DNA of 37,691 bases, taken from contig JAIOOY010000087.1 of assembly GCA_021414145.1 (NCBI GenBank), positions 1 to 37,691 on the forward strand, read 5' to 3'. Position 1 is the first letter of the stretch; each line of letters opens with the position of its first letter. The notes under the pieces are model-generated. The model was not told where the DNA came from. It searched no databases and saw only the letters and a list, made by a program, of their open reading frames with translations. Both the position numbers and the translations under genes were made by a program. This DNA comes from Methylophilales bacterium. GTDB lineage: Bacteria > Pseudomonadota > Gammaproteobacteria > Burkholderiales > Methylophilaceae. Positions 18,524 to 27,004 of this stretch are shown here, in pieces.

Positions 18524-20202
18524 TCCTCACGATTGGAACGCCAGATAGAGAGCACCAGTTTTAACCCGAGGAAAGAAGCAAGGGAAAAACCAAGGAAGCC
18601 AAATGCAGGTAACCCAAGTATGGTGGGCCCGCCCTTGACTGTCATCACTATGGAAGACCCTATGATTAGTGCCGATGTCACCAGAGCTAAGGTCAAACGA
18701 TTGGTGCTGTGGTCTAGTTGATGGCCGAAGTGGTCTAGACGCTTCAAATCCAGCTCTACCTTGACTTTGCCACGGCGCAAATCTTTGAGCAGACTACCGA
18801 TGTCGCGCGGCACACTTACCAGCAAGCCCATTGCGTCCATCACTCCCTTGCGTCCGCGCTTCAATAACGCACCGGGCTTGTAGCGGCTGATGATGACATG
18901 TTTCACAAATGGCGTGAGGTGACTCACTATTTGAAAATCTGGGTTCAACTGTCGCCCTAAACCTTCCAGCGTAACCAATGCTTTAAAGAGCATAGCCAAA
19001 TCAGGTGGAACAGATAGATGATTCTCACGCATGACGGTGGTGAGATCGCCCAGCAAATCGCCGAATCGAATCTGTTTCAACGGAGCGCTTTCGTAATTAC
19101 ACAAAAACTCGTCTATGTCGGCAGCGAGTTTCTCTTCGCTTACCTGCACATCACCAGCCCATGCAATCAACACACCCAGCAGGGCATCGTAATCACGGGA
19201 AACCAAGGCTGCCAGCATATCGGCGATCTCGTCACGACGAGTTTTGGTGATTCTGCCCACCATGCCACAATCAATAATGGCGATACGACTATCGGGCAAA
19301 TAGAAAATGTTCCCGGGATGGGGATCGGCGTGAAAAAAGCCATCTATCAACACCATCTTGAGAATAGCATCTGCACCATGCCCTGCCATGACTTTACAAT
19401 CCAATCCAGCTTCTGCAGCCGTTACTAGGTCATTACCGGGAATTCCGTTAATACGTTCCATCACCAGTAAAATTTCTGAACTGTGCTGCCAATAAATTTT
19501 GGCAAAAGACACATTAGGGTCATCTTTGAAATTGCGTGCAAAACGATCGGTATTGCGGCCTTCGGCGGCGAGGTCTAGCTCTTTGCGTAACGACTTGGCG
19601 AATTGGCCAATAATTTTGCCCAGTTGAAAACGCCGGATTTCCGGCATTTGATTTTCTAACAACCGACCCAGATGCGAGAGTAAACGCAGGTCGGCTTCGA
19701 TACGCTTCAAAATGTTAGGCCGGCGAATTTTAAGCACCACTGGAGTACCATCTTGCAGCTCTGCCAAGTGCACTTGTGCGATAGAAGCAGCAGCGATGGG
19801 TGTGCTATCGAGCTGATTGAAAATATCAAATGGTGAAGCACCTAAAGCTTTTTCTAAATCTGGTAATAATTCTTCAAAAAGCACAGGAGGCACTTTATCT
19901 TGCAGTTTAGCGAACTCACTCACCCATTGCGGAGGAAACAAATCAGCGCGAGTTGCCAGTACTTGTCCCAACTTAACGAACGTAGGCCCCAGTTCCTCAA
20001 TGGCCAAACGTATCCGCACCGCTGGATCCAAGTGCATCACATCTTCTGCACCTTTGAAATTCAGCAACTTTCCGGCCAAGCCCAGATTTTTGGATAACCC
20101 TAAGCGTTCAATAGCGTCGCCCCAACCATAGCGCATGAGGATGCGAGCAATTTCGCGCATTCGGCCAAAATCGCGCATGACGGAAACCGTTTGACGAATC
20201 AT
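18520..20202 (-). CDS. ubiB: UbiB/AarF-type atypical kinase of ubiquinone biosynthesis
   Basis: A 560-residue member of the ABC1/ADCK/UbiB atypical kinase family, needed for ubiquinone synthesis. It probably acts as an ATPase at the inner membrane on lipid intermediates. The family's KxGQ motif is KLGQ (residues 77-80), inside ELGPTFVKLGQVLATRADLF. The nucleotide lysine region is VVLKIRRPN, the catalytic loop FFHADPHPGNIFY, and the metal-binding triad IIDCGMVG. Two C-terminal hydrophobic helices anchor it: LTLALVTSALIIGSSIVM and FGFLGFSLASFLGLKLVLSI. Length matches E. coli UbiB. coq7 lies about 6 kb away, so two ubiquinone genes share the window. Its stop overlaps that of glgP. Confidence 0.88.
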   Translation of the reverse strand: MIRQTVSVMRDFGRMREIARILMRYGWGDAIERLGLSKNLGLAGKLLNFKGAEDVMHLDPAVRIRLAIEELGPTFVKLGQVLATRADLFPPQWVSEFAKLQDKVPPVLFEELLPDLEKALGASPFDIFNQLDSTPIAAASIAQVHLAELQDGTPVVLKIRRPNILKRIEADLRLLSHLGRLLENQMPEIRRFQLGKIIGQFAKSLRKELDLAAEGRNTDRFARNFKDDPNVSFAKIYWQHSSEILLVMERINGIPGNDLVTAAEAGLDCKVMAGHGADAILKMVLIDGFFHADPHPGNIFYLPDSRIAIIDCGMVGRITKTRRDEIADMLAALVSRDYDALLGVLIAWAGDVQVSEEKLAADIDEFLCNYESAPLKQIRFGDLLGDLTTVMRENHLSVPPDLAMLFKALVTLEGLGRQLNPDFQIVSHLTPFVKHVIISRYKPGALLKRGRKGVMDAMGLLVSVPRDIGSLLKDLRRGKVKVELDLKRLDHFGHQLDHSTNRLTLALVTSALIIGSSIVMTVKGGPTILGLPAFGFLGFSLASFLGLKLVLSIWRSNRED

Positions 20203-20296
20203 TTTGAGAGCAGCAAGTGATTAAAGGTGACTTCGATTCTACACCAGCCAAGTTTCAGCTTGCTTAAAATGCTAATTTTCTATTAGAATCCGTGAC

Positions 20297-20860
20297 ATGC
20301 GACTAATTCAATTCATATTTTTGATGATTCTTACGGCTACGGCGAACGTAAGTTATGCTGAAGAGCCCTCCGGCGACAAGTCACTGAGCTTAATCGAACA
20401 GGCCAGTAATACAGCACAAGAAGTGCTGATGAGCGCTTTGGCACTGACTGGTACACCCTACAAGTTCGGCGGTACTTCGCCAGAGACGGGCTTTGATTGC
20501 AGCGGGTTTGTCAGCTATGTGTTCAAGCAAGCCGCCAACTTTACCTTGCCACACGGCGCACGCGCCATCAGTCAAATCGGCCAAAACATTCCTGTAGACC
20601 AATTGCAACCTGGTGACTTGGTGTTTTTCAATACCTTAAAGTCTACCTTTTCACATGTGGGCATCTACATTGGCGACAACCGATTTGTACATGCACCAAG
20701 CGCTGGCGGTGGTGTGAGCGTAGTGAATATGAAGGAAGATTACTGGGCGAAACGTTTTACCGGTGCACGCCGTTTAAATGAAAAGTTTGATCAAAAATCT
20801 CCTGCAAATTCTAAGGTGTTGCCTTCCTCTCCGCTGCTTGTTGAATCTTCTGTCGAATAA
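20297..20860 (+). CDS. Exported C40-family NlpC/P60 peptidase
   Basis: A 187-residue secreted cysteine peptidase that likely cleaves peptidoglycan stem peptides. A signal peptide occupies residues 1-21 (ending NVSYA). The NlpC/P60 domain follows: GTPYKFGGTSPETGFDCSGF with catalytic Cys68, then FSHVGIYIGDNRFVHAPSAGG with catalytic His120 and polar residue His132. It resembles the Spr/MepS type but without an obvious lipobox. The last 50 bases (20811-20860) overlap the 3' end of the convergent patatin gene, so the C-terminal tail after RRLNEKF is encoded antisense to the other protein's tail. That tail is serine-rich and likely disordered. Confidence 0.93.
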   Translation: MRLIQFIFLMILTATANVSYAEEPSGDKSLSLIEQASNTAQEVLMSALALTGTPYKFGGTSPETGFDCSGFVSYVFKQAANFTLPHGARAISQIGQNIPVDQLQPGDLVFFNTLKSTFSHVGIYIGDNRFVHAPSAGGGVSVVNMKEDYWAKRFTGARRLNEKFDQKSPANSKVLPSSPLLVESSVE

Positions 20861-21725
20861 GTGGCAGCGACGCTTGTGCAGCTTTTTCACCCTCTAAAAT
20901 CGCTTCGTGTTTTTTGGCAAAATCTGCACCGCCTATACTGAGAGTATTCGGGCGTATTACCACGTCGGCCTCCAGTAGCTCACGCCCACTAATCGCTTGC
21001 CCCATAATGGTAAATGTCTGTAACAAAATATCGGTTAAACCCTCAATTTTGCGCGATTTTGGTTTAGCGATAATGTCCACCGCAATCACCACATCCGCTC
21101 CCAATGCCCTTGCTGCACGGACTGGTACAGGGCTGGTCAAACCACCATCTACATAATCCCGGCCGTTGATATTCACCGGCTGAAATACCCCTGGAACGCT
21201 GCTAGACGCCCGTACCGCTTGCCCGGTATTGCCGCGCGAAAACACTACCATCTCCCCGCTTTGTAAATCAGTGGTGATGGCGGCAAATGGTTTACGCAAT
21301 TTCTCTATAGGTTTATTTTGCACTGCCTTGTTGATAAAAGTTTGCAATGCTTCGCCCTTAATAAAGCCTCGGTCTGGCACGATCCAATCGCCCACGCTAT
21401 CCTCTTCTAACTTAAAGGCTATTTTTTGCAACTCAAAGCCAGAATATCCGGCCGCATAAAGTGCACCGACCACGCTGCCAGCGCTGGTTCCCACCACCAT
21501 ATCGGGAATAATGCCTTGTGCTTCCAGCACCTTAATGACACCGACATGTGCAAACCCGCGTACCGCACCACCGCCCAACACCAAGGCAATTTTCGGCTTG
21601 ACTATTTTGGGCGCAACGGTTTCTTGTGGAGCAATGACTGGAGCTGCCTCGGTCACAGGTTTGACTGGCTCTGTGGTACACCCAACCAACATAAGCAACA
21701 GCAAATAATAGAATCGTAATTTCAT
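20811..21725 (-). CDS. Patatin-like phospholipase lipoprotein (RssA-like)
   Basis: A 304-residue lipid acyl hydrolase. The start is a lipoprotein signal with lipobox LVGC (Cys16), then a Pro/Val-rich linker. The patatin domain has the oxyanion loop LGGGAVRGFAHVG (residues 50-62), the nucleophile elbow GTSAG (Ser81) and the catalytic Asp in YVDGGL (Asp193), so the Ser-Asp dyad is complete. It resembles the RssA/YchK and lipoprotein patatin families; the natural lipid is unknown. It shares 50 bases of its end with the convergent NlpC/P60 gene. Upstream, 21726-21858 is a short divergent region shared with the Fur-controlled iron operon. Confidence 0.92.
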   Translation of the reverse strand: MKLRFYYLLLLMLVGCTTEPVKPVTEAAPVIAPQETVAPKIVKPKIALVLGGGAVRGFAHVGVIKVLEAQGIIPDMVVGTSAGSVVGALYAAGYSGFELQKIAFKLEEDSVGDWIVPDRGFIKGEALQTFINKAVQNKPIEKLRKPFAAITTDLQSGEMVVFSRGNTGQAVRASSSVPGVFQPVNINGRDYVDGGLTSPVPVRAARALGADVVIAVDIIAKPKSRKIEGLTDILLQTFTIMGQAISGRELLEADVVIRPNTLSIGGADFAKKHEAILEGEKAAQASLPLIRQKIQQAAERKATP

Positions 21726-21802
21726 GATTTCCCAATTGAACTAAAACAGAAGCATAAATGGACGACGGATAAAGCACCAGATGAACTTATCAAAGAAAAT
21801 AC

Positions 21803-21831
21803 TTGTCAATATTAATGAGAATGACTATCAT
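21803..21831 (+). promoter_or_regulatory. Promoter of the iron-uptake operon
   Basis: TTGTCA (21803-21808) and TATCAT (21826-21831) are separated by 17 bases, each one or two bases from the sigma70 consensus. The -10 is covered by the Fur-box-like palindrome at 21816-21830. A start near 21838 would give a leader of about 20 bases before the ATG at 21859, with TTAGGAG as Shine-Dalgarno. Confidence 0.65.
21816..21830 (+). promoter_or_regulatory. Fur box
   Basis: TGAGAATGACTATCA matches the 7-1-7 Fur core (TGATAAT-N-ATTATCA) at 12 of 14 arm positions. It overlaps the promoter -10, so Fe(II)-Fur would block transcription. It sits directly in front of an FTR1 iron-permease operon, which supports the call independently of the motif. 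Confidence 0.8.
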
Positions 21832-21858
21832 TAACTAAAACTTTAGGAGATTACTTGT

Positions 21859-22176
21859 ATGAAGCACTTTTTTACTCTGATTCTATTGTTACCTTTGCTG
21901 GCTTTTGCCGCCGACGAAGAACGCGTTATTCAAATAAAAAACCATCGCTTTGAACCTTCGGAGCTCACCGTACCCGCAGGCAAAAAGATCAAACTGGTAG
22001 TCGAGAACAAAGATGCTACACCGGAAGAATTCGAAAGCCACGAATTAAACCGTGAAAAAGTCATCGCCGGAAACAGCAAGGCCACCATTTTCATCGGTCC
22101 ATTGGCGCCGGGAAATTATCCATTTTTTGGCGAGTTTAATGAAGCCACCGCCAAGGGTGTCATCATCGCCAAATAG
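21859..22176 (+). CDS. Periplasmic cupredoxin-like protein of the iron-uptake operon
   Basis: A 105-residue exported protein. The signal peptide is residues 1-17 (ending LLAFA). The mature domain is a cupredoxin fold: IQIKNHRFEPSELTVPAGKK, then KLVVENKDATPEEFESHEL and a final APGNYPFFGEFNEA. The last loop, where a blue-copper protein would have Cys and His ligands, has none. An acidic patch with Glu57, Glu58 and His61 is present, so classic type-1 copper is unlikely. It resembles the N-terminal domain of EfeO without the M75 domain. It is 11 bases upstream of the FTR1 permease, and its likely job is to deliver or bind iron. That function is inferred from fold and neighbours. Confidence 0.82.
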   Translation: MKHFFTLILLLPLLAFAADEERVIQIKNHRFEPSELTVPAGKKIKLVVENKDATPEEFESHELNREKVIAGNSKATIFIGPLAPGNYPFFGEFNEATAKGVIIAK

Positions 22177-22187
22177 AGGAATCAACC

Positions 22188-23009
22188 ATGTTTGGAACCG
22201 CCGTTATCGTTTTTCGTGAAGTATTAGAAGCCGCCATCATCATCGGCATTGTGGCTGCCGCCACACGCGATGTGCCTGGGCGCAGCCGTTGGATAGTAGG
22301 CGGATTGCTGCTGGGTTTGATAGGCTCTGCTCTGGTCGCGGCTTCTACCAGGCAGATTTCCGAGTTTGCCGACGGTTTAGGTCAGGAGTTATTCAACGCC
22401 ATAATTCTGGGCGTAGCGGTGCTAATGCTGGCATGGCACAACATCTGGATGGCCTCGCACGGCCAACAACTTGCCGCTAATGCACGCAAGGTGGGCACTG
22501 CTATTCGTGAAGGCGTTAGCGAACTTTCAGTGTTATTGGCGGTGGTGGGCATCGCCGTATTGCGCGAAGGGTCAGAGACGGTATTGTTTTTATACGGTAT
22601 CGCCACCTCAGACCAAGTAGGCGCGTCCGCGCTGCTGCTGGGTGGCGCTGTGGGTGTGGCTGCAGGTGTTGCCGTCGGTTACACCCTGTACAAAGGCTTG
22701 CTACGCATTCCCATGCGCTGGTTTTTTTCTGCGACCAGCGTGCTGGTGCTGCTACTGGCCGCTGGCATGGCCTCACAAGCAGCGCATTACCTGATTCAGG
22801 CAGATTTGATTCCATCTCTGATAACCCCGTTGTGGGATACCTCGTCAGTGCTACCTGAAAAATCCATCCCAGGCATGTTGCTGCATAACTTGGTTGGTTA
22901 TGACGCAAGCCCTGCAGCCATGCAATTGGTATTTTATATCGTCACATTAGTGGCTATTTGGTCAGGCATGAAACTGGTTAATCAGCCCAAAAAGCTCAGG
23001 GAGATTTAG
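22188..23009 (+). CDS. FTR1-family high-affinity iron permease (EfeU-like)
   Basis: A 273-residue inner-membrane permease with about seven hydrophobic helices. It carries both iron-binding REXXE motifs of the FTR1/EfeU family: REVLE (Arg10-Glu14) in the first helix and REGSE (Arg126-Glu130) in the fourth. Length is typical of EfeU. GAGG lies a few bases before the ATG. It is second in the Fur-box operon, between the cupredoxin-like protein and a putative outer-membrane barrel. No EfeB-type peroxidase or full-length EfeO accompanies it, so it is a reduced version of the EfeUOB system. Substrate is Fe(II) or Fe(III) by family knowledge. Confidence 0.95.
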   Translation: MFGTAVIVFREVLEAAIIIGIVAAATRDVPGRSRWIVGGLLLGLIGSALVAASTRQISEFADGLGQELFNAIILGVAVLMLAWHNIWMASHGQQLAANARKVGTAIREGVSELSVLLAVVGIAVLREGSETVLFLYGIATSDQVGASALLLGGAVGVAAGVAVGYTLYKGLLRIPMRWFFSATSVLVLLLAAGMASQAAHYLIQADLIPSLITPLWDTSSVLPEKSIPGMLLHNLVGYDASPAAMQLVFYIVTLVAIWSGMKLVNQPKKLREI

Positions 23010-23011
23010 CA

Positions 23012-23728
23012 ATGCATTACCGCACTGCGCTGTTATTGGCTGCCATCTCACCCGCTGCATTAGCAGGACCGGCGGATTACGTCTATGTGCCTGCTGTTGA
23101 GTATGGCGAAAGAGAAATTGATTTCAAATTTGGCACCGAAAAACTACCCAATGGCGACCGTTCCCAAGTCGCAAGTTTGGGTTTAGGTTTAGGCGTGACC
23201 GAATACTGGTTCAGCGAGCTATACATCAAGCGCGAACGCGAAGGCGGTGAAAAAGTGTCTATCGCCGAATGGGAGAACAAATTTCAGCTGACCGAGCCCG
23301 GCGAGTATCCAATTGACTTAGGTGTGGTGGTAGAACTGGAAGCCCCTATCCACAAGAATGAACCCTATGAATTCAAATTGGTGCCGCTGATGCAAACCGA
23401 GTTCGGCAAAGTTCAGCTCAACGGTAATCTGGTGTTTGAACGCAAGTTCGGCCCCGGCTCACACGTCACCGAAATGGGTTATCAATGGCAAGCCAAATAC
23501 CGCTGGCAAAAAACATTTGAGTTTGGCTTGCAAAGTTTTGGGACTATGGGCAAATGGAACGACTGGAGCACTTCGGACGAACAAGAACATCGCTTAGGTC
23601 CTGCTATTTTCGGTAAATTTGATTTAGGTGTTAAACAAGCCATCAAATACAACGCAGCGCTGTTGTTTGGCACCAGTGAGGCAGCAGCTAACCGCACATT
23701 CCGTATGCAAGTGGAATACGAGTTCTAA
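23012..23728 (+). CDS. Putative outer-membrane beta-barrel protein of the iron operon
   Basis: I do not recognise a named family. The 238-residue protein has an 18-residue signal peptide ending AALA. The rest alternates short amphipathic strands with charged turns: EREIDFKFGTEK, SLGLGLGVTEYWFSELYIKRE, PIDLGVVVELEAPI, GKVQLNGNLVFERKFG, and a terminal RTFRMQVEYEF. Ending in Phe with aromatic residues at alternating positions is the BAM recognition signature of outer-membrane barrels. It starts two bases after the FTR1 stop, so it belongs to the Fur-box operon. An outer-membrane route or surface sensor for iron is a reasonable inference. It ends just before a hairpin at 23739-23762. Confidence 0.75.
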   Translation: MHYRTALLLAAISPAALAGPADYVYVPAVEYGEREIDFKFGTEKLPNGDRSQVASLGLGLGVTEYWFSELYIKREREGGEKVSIAEWENKFQLTEPGEYPIDLGVVVELEAPIHKNEPYEFKLVPLMQTEFGKVQLNGNLVFERKFGPGSHVTEMGYQWQAKYRWQKTFEFGLQSFGTMGKWNDWSTSDEQEHRLGPAIFGKFDLGVKQAIKYNAALLFGTSEAAANRTFRMQVEYEF

Positions 23729-23738
23729 TGCTTTAGTC

Positions 23739-23762
23739 ATCCTCCCTAAACATGGGGAGGAT
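23739..23762 (+). terminator. Hairpin after the iron operon, possible terminator
   Basis: An eight-bp GC-rich stem (ATCCTCCC with GGGAGGAT) around an eight-base loop, 11 bases after the barrel gene stop. The following GCATTCTTTCC is only a weak U-tract. It is the natural end of the Fur-regulated transcript before ctpA. Confidence 0.5.
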
Positions 23763-23865
23763 GCATTCTTTCCTTGGCAAACCTGCCATAAATAGCAGAA
23801 AATAAACCTTTCTCGGGCTACACTGTCCGATTGATACTTACCACTCACAAGAAAGTTTAATTTTC

Positions 23866-25245
23866 ATGCGCGAAAAATTCCAAAAATCCAGCTTGGTTGC
23901 ATTGGGCGCAGTTCTGGGCGTGATGCTCAGCCTCAACTTTTCGGCGATTGCTGACAAAGATACCAAAAACCAGTTACCGCTAGATGAATTGCGTGCCTTT
24001 GCCGAAGTCTTCGGCAAAATCAAAAGTGATTATGTTGATCCAGTAGAAGACAAAAAACTCCTCAGCGAGGCCATTAGCGGCATGTTAACTGGACTAGATC
24101 CTCATTCTGCCTATATGGATGCCGATGCTTTCAAAGAATTGCAAGACAGTACTCAGGGCGCTTTTGGTGGTTTGGGCATAGAAGTAGGTATGGAAGATGG
24201 ATTAGTGAAAGTGGTTTCACCGATTGAAGACACCCCAGCATTCAAAGCCGGACTGAAGTCTGGTGACTTGATTATGAAGCTCGACGACACTTTAGTAAAA
24301 GGTTTGACACTAAACGAAGCGGTGAAAAAGATGCGTGGAGTGCCTGATACGCCCATCGTACTGACCGTGTTGCGTAAAGGTGAGATCAAGCCGCTAACAT
24401 TTACTTTGGTACGTGCCATCATCAAGGTACAAAGCGTTAAATCAAAACTAACAGAACCAGGTTATGGCTATATCCGCATCACCCAGTTTCAAGAACGCAC
24501 GGTAGAAGACTTAGCCAAGGCGCTAAAAACCATGCATGACGAGAATAACTCACCATACAAGGGCTTTGTACTAGATTTGCGAAACAACCCGGGTGGCTTG
24601 CTTGATGCGGCTGTTGGTGTATCTGCGGCATTTTTACCCAAGAATGATTTAGTGGTGTATACCGAAGGCAGAACGGCTGATGCTAAACGTCGCTTGCTTG
24701 CAGTTCCCAAAGAATACAACCGTGAATCTAAAGACCCACTGGCTAGCTTGCCTGAGGATATCAAAACCATGCCTATGGTAGTTTTAGTAAACGGCGGTTC
24801 TGCATCAGCCTCCGAAATTGTGTCTGGTGCGCTGCAAGACCATGGTCGTGCAGTGATTTTGGGTACACAAACCTTTGGTAAAGGTTCGGTACAAACTATA
24901 TTACCAATGAACAACGGTGCGGGTATCAAGCTCACTACCGCACGTTATTTCACCCCTAATGGTCGTTCCATCCAAGCCAAGGGCATAGTTCCTGACATTA
25001 TTGTGGAAGACCCTGCAGACCAGGGTTTTGGCTTGCGAGAGGCGGATTTGAGTCGCCACTTGGTTAACCCCAAAGAAGCCGAGACCGCAGAAGATAAAAC
25101 GCCCATCAACAAGAGTACTGCACCGGAAAAAGAAACGCAAAAAGCCGAGCGACAAGTGCCTTTTGAACCTGCCACAAAAAGTGACTACCAGTTCACTCAG
25201 GCGATGAACTTGCTTAAAGGTTTGCAGATTCTGCACAAAAAATAA
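23866..25245 (+). CDS. ctpA: S41-family carboxy-terminal processing protease
   Basis: A 459-residue periplasmic protease anchored by an N-terminal hydrophobic segment (residues 8-28). It contains a PDZ domain around residues 95-170 (GIEVGMEDGLVKVVSPIEDT, then GLKSGDLIMKLDD) and an S41 catalytic domain. The catalytic Ser314 lies in GGSASASEIVSGAL and the general-base Lys339 in TFGKGSVQT, with the normal 25-residue spacing. The C-terminal tail is long, charged and Lys/Glu-rich. CtpA proteases trim periplasmic proteins such as cell-wall hydrolases. The next gene starts two bases after the stop, so it heads a ctpA / Fe-S protein / coq7 / DUF2322 cluster. Confidence 0.95.
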   Translation: MREKFQKSSLVALGAVLGVMLSLNFSAIADKDTKNQLPLDELRAFAEVFGKIKSDYVDPVEDKKLLSEAISGMLTGLDPHSAYMDADAFKELQDSTQGAFGGLGIEVGMEDGLVKVVSPIEDTPAFKAGLKSGDLIMKLDDTLVKGLTLNEAVKKMRGVPDTPIVLTVLRKGEIKPLTFTLVRAIIKVQSVKSKLTEPGYGYIRITQFQERTVEDLAKALKTMHDENNSPYKGFVLDLRNNPGGLLDAAVGVSAAFLPKNDLVVYTEGRTADAKRRLLAVPKEYNRESKDPLASLPEDIKTMPMVVLVNGGSASASEIVSGALQDHGRAVILGTQTFGKGSVQTILPMNNGAGIKLTTARYFTPNGRSIQAKGIVPDIIVEDPADQGFGLREADLSRHLVNPKEAETAEDKTPINKSTAPEKETQKAERQVPFEPATKSDYQFTQAMNLLKGLQILHKK

Positions 25246-25247
25246 GC

Positions 25248-26390
25248 ATGGTGGCAACGCTTGACCTCCTGACCGAAACCGGACGATGCGTGGCTTGTGG
25301 CTTATGCCTTCCTTATTGTCCGACCTATCACAAAACCCAGTCTGAAGCAGATTCCCCGCGCGGTCGCATCTTGCTCACGCAAGCCGTGTTGCAGGGTGCA
25401 ATCCCACTCAACGAGCGTTATATGGCGCACATGGATTTGTGTCTGACTTGCCGCGCTTGTGAGCGCGCTTGCCCCAACCATGTGGAATACGGCGTAATCG
25501 CCGATGGTGCGCGGGCGATGATACGTACACAACGTTCGGCAAGTCTCGCCCATAAGCTGGCTATGATATTAGTGGCAAGTCCTAAATTGCTAAAAGTTAC
25601 AGGCTTTGGCTTAAGACTGGCGAATCTGCTACAACTGCAAAAAATAATCCCGCGTCTCCCCGCAACTCCCAAACAACGGCGCTGGGAAGCAATTTATCCA
25701 GCAAATAAGCCACGCGGCGAAGTCAGTTTATTTTTGGGTTGTGCTAGCAGTGTGCTAGATGGCGATACACTCGCCGCTAGTGTGTATGTGCTGAATCGTT
25801 TGGGTTATACCGTGCATATTCCTTCCACCCAAACCTGTTGCGGCGGCTTGCATCAACAAGCTGGAGATAGCGCGAGTGATTTGGATCAACGCAATCAGCT
25901 TGCATTTGCTGGCAACATGCCCGTGCTAGGTATTGCCAGCGGTTGTGGAGCACGATTGCTGGATTTGATGCCCGATAAATTTCAGGATATTTCGGCATTT
26001 TTAACAAAAGCGGAAGGCTGGGATGACATAGTATTTACTCCACTCAAGGCCAAAATTGTAGTGCATGAGCCATGCTCATTACGCAATATGCTAAAGTCTG
26101 AAACCAGTGCTTACTCGCTGCTCAAACTCATACCACAAGCCGACGTGGTATCACTGCCCGGGAATGCTCAATGCTGCGGCGGGGCAGGGGCGTATATGTT
26201 GACGCAACCCGCAATGGCGCAGAAATTACGTAATGATAAAATCATACAAGTGCAAAAAACTGCACCGAATTACTTAGCCACTTCCAATATCGGCTGCAAC
26301 TTGCACCTAGCTGATGGAGATGAACTGAAGCAGGTGAAAATTGTGCATCCTGTGCTGCTCATTGCACAACAAATGGGGTTTACAGCGTGA
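25248..26390 (+). CDS. GlcF-like 4Fe-4S protein with two CCG domains
   Basis: A 380-residue cytosolic iron-sulfur protein related to the glycolate oxidase subunit GlcF and the LutA/HdrD families. Two ferredoxin-like 4Fe-4S motifs lie near the N-terminus: [12 protein letters not shown] and [12 protein letters not shown]. Two cysteine-rich CCG domains follow: [12 protein letters not shown] with [11 protein letters not shown], and VHEPCSLRN with CCGGAGAYM. All cluster cysteines are present. GlcD and GlcE, the flavin subunits that GlcF normally partners, are not next to it. It starts two bases after ctpA and overlaps coq7 by four bases, so it is coupled to a ubiquinone hydroxylase. An electron-transfer role tied to quinones is a possible inference; glycolate oxidation is not shown. 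Confidence 0.88.
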   Translation: MVATLDLLTETGRCVACGLCLPYCPTYHKTQSEADSPRGRILLTQAVLQGAIPLNERYMAHMDLCLTCRACERACPNHVEYGVIADGARAMIRTQRSASLAHKLAMILVASPKLLKVTGFGLRLANLLQLQKIIPRLPATPKQRRWEAIYPANKPRGEVSLFLGCASSVLDGDTLAASVYVLNRLGYTVHIPSTQTCCGGLHQQAGDSASDLDQRNQLAFAGNMPVLGIASGCGARLLDLMPDKFQDISAFLTKAEGWDDIVFTPLKAKIVVHEPCSLRNMLKSETSAYSLLKLIPQADVVSLPGNAQCCGGAGAYMLTQPAMAQKLRNDKIIQVQKTAPNYLATSNIGCNLHLADGDELKQVKIVHPVLLIAQQMGFTA

Positions 26391-27004
26391 TAGACCAACT
26401 GATAAGTGAATTCGATAAAGGCTTGCGTGCGGTGTTAGCACCGGCTTACTCTAACCGTCCACATCCAAAAAATGAAACTGACACGCCCATGTCTGATGCA
26501 GAAATACGCCATGCTGCAGCACTGATGCGTGTCAATCACACCGGTGAAGTGTGCGCTCAAGCGCTTTATAACGGTCAGGCTTTGACCGCTCACAACTCCA
26601 GCACCGTAGCAGCATTACAGCACGCGGCACAAGAAGAGACCGAGCATCTTGCCTGGTGTGAAAAGCGCATCAATGAACTGGGCGGACGCAAAAGTCTGCT
26701 TAACCCCTTGTGGTACGCCGGATCGTTTGCGCTGGGAGCGCTTGCTGGAGTGGTTGGCGACAAATGGAGTTTGGGATTCTTAGCTGAAACTGAACATCAA
26801 GTGGGAAAGCACTTACAAAGCCACTTGGATAAACTACCAGCGCAAGACACCCAAAGCCGCGCCATTGTGTCGCAGATGCAGCAGGACGAGGCGCAACACG
26901 CAGTGACTGCCATAGAACTAGGTGCTGCAATTTTGCCGGTGCCAGTGCAATTGGCGATGCGACTCAGTTCTAAATTGATGACGACCATCACGTACCGTCT
27001 ATGA
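26387..27004 (+). CDS. coq7: Ubiquinone biosynthesis di-iron hydroxylase Coq7
   Basis: A 205-residue membrane-associated di-iron monooxygenase that performs the C6 hydroxylation of the ubiquinone ring, in place of UbiF. The di-iron ligands lie in [31 protein letters not shown] and DEAQHAVTA, matching the conserved Glu and His ligands. The start is a GTG that overlaps the stop of the upstream Fe-S gene by four bases (GTGA), which decides the start. A hydrophobic membrane patch, [15 protein letters not shown], is present in the middle. The next gene overlaps by four bases. UbiB is encoded about 6 kb upstream. Confidence 0.95.
   Translation: MIDQLISEFDKGLRAVLAPAYSNRPHPKNETDTPMSDAEIRHAAALMRVNHTGEVCAQALYNGQALTAHNSSTVAALQHAAQEETEHLAWCEKRINELGGRKSLLNPLWYAGSFALGALAGVVGDKWSLGFLAETEHQVGKHLQSHLDKLPAQDTQSRAIVSQMQQDEAQHAVTAIELGAAILPVPVQLAMRLSSKLMTTITYRL

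Noticed and set aside
24489-25257. Minus-strand open frames inside ctpA
   Set aside because: They are antisense to the catalytic domain and tail of the protease, which has intact Ser-Lys residues on the plus strand.
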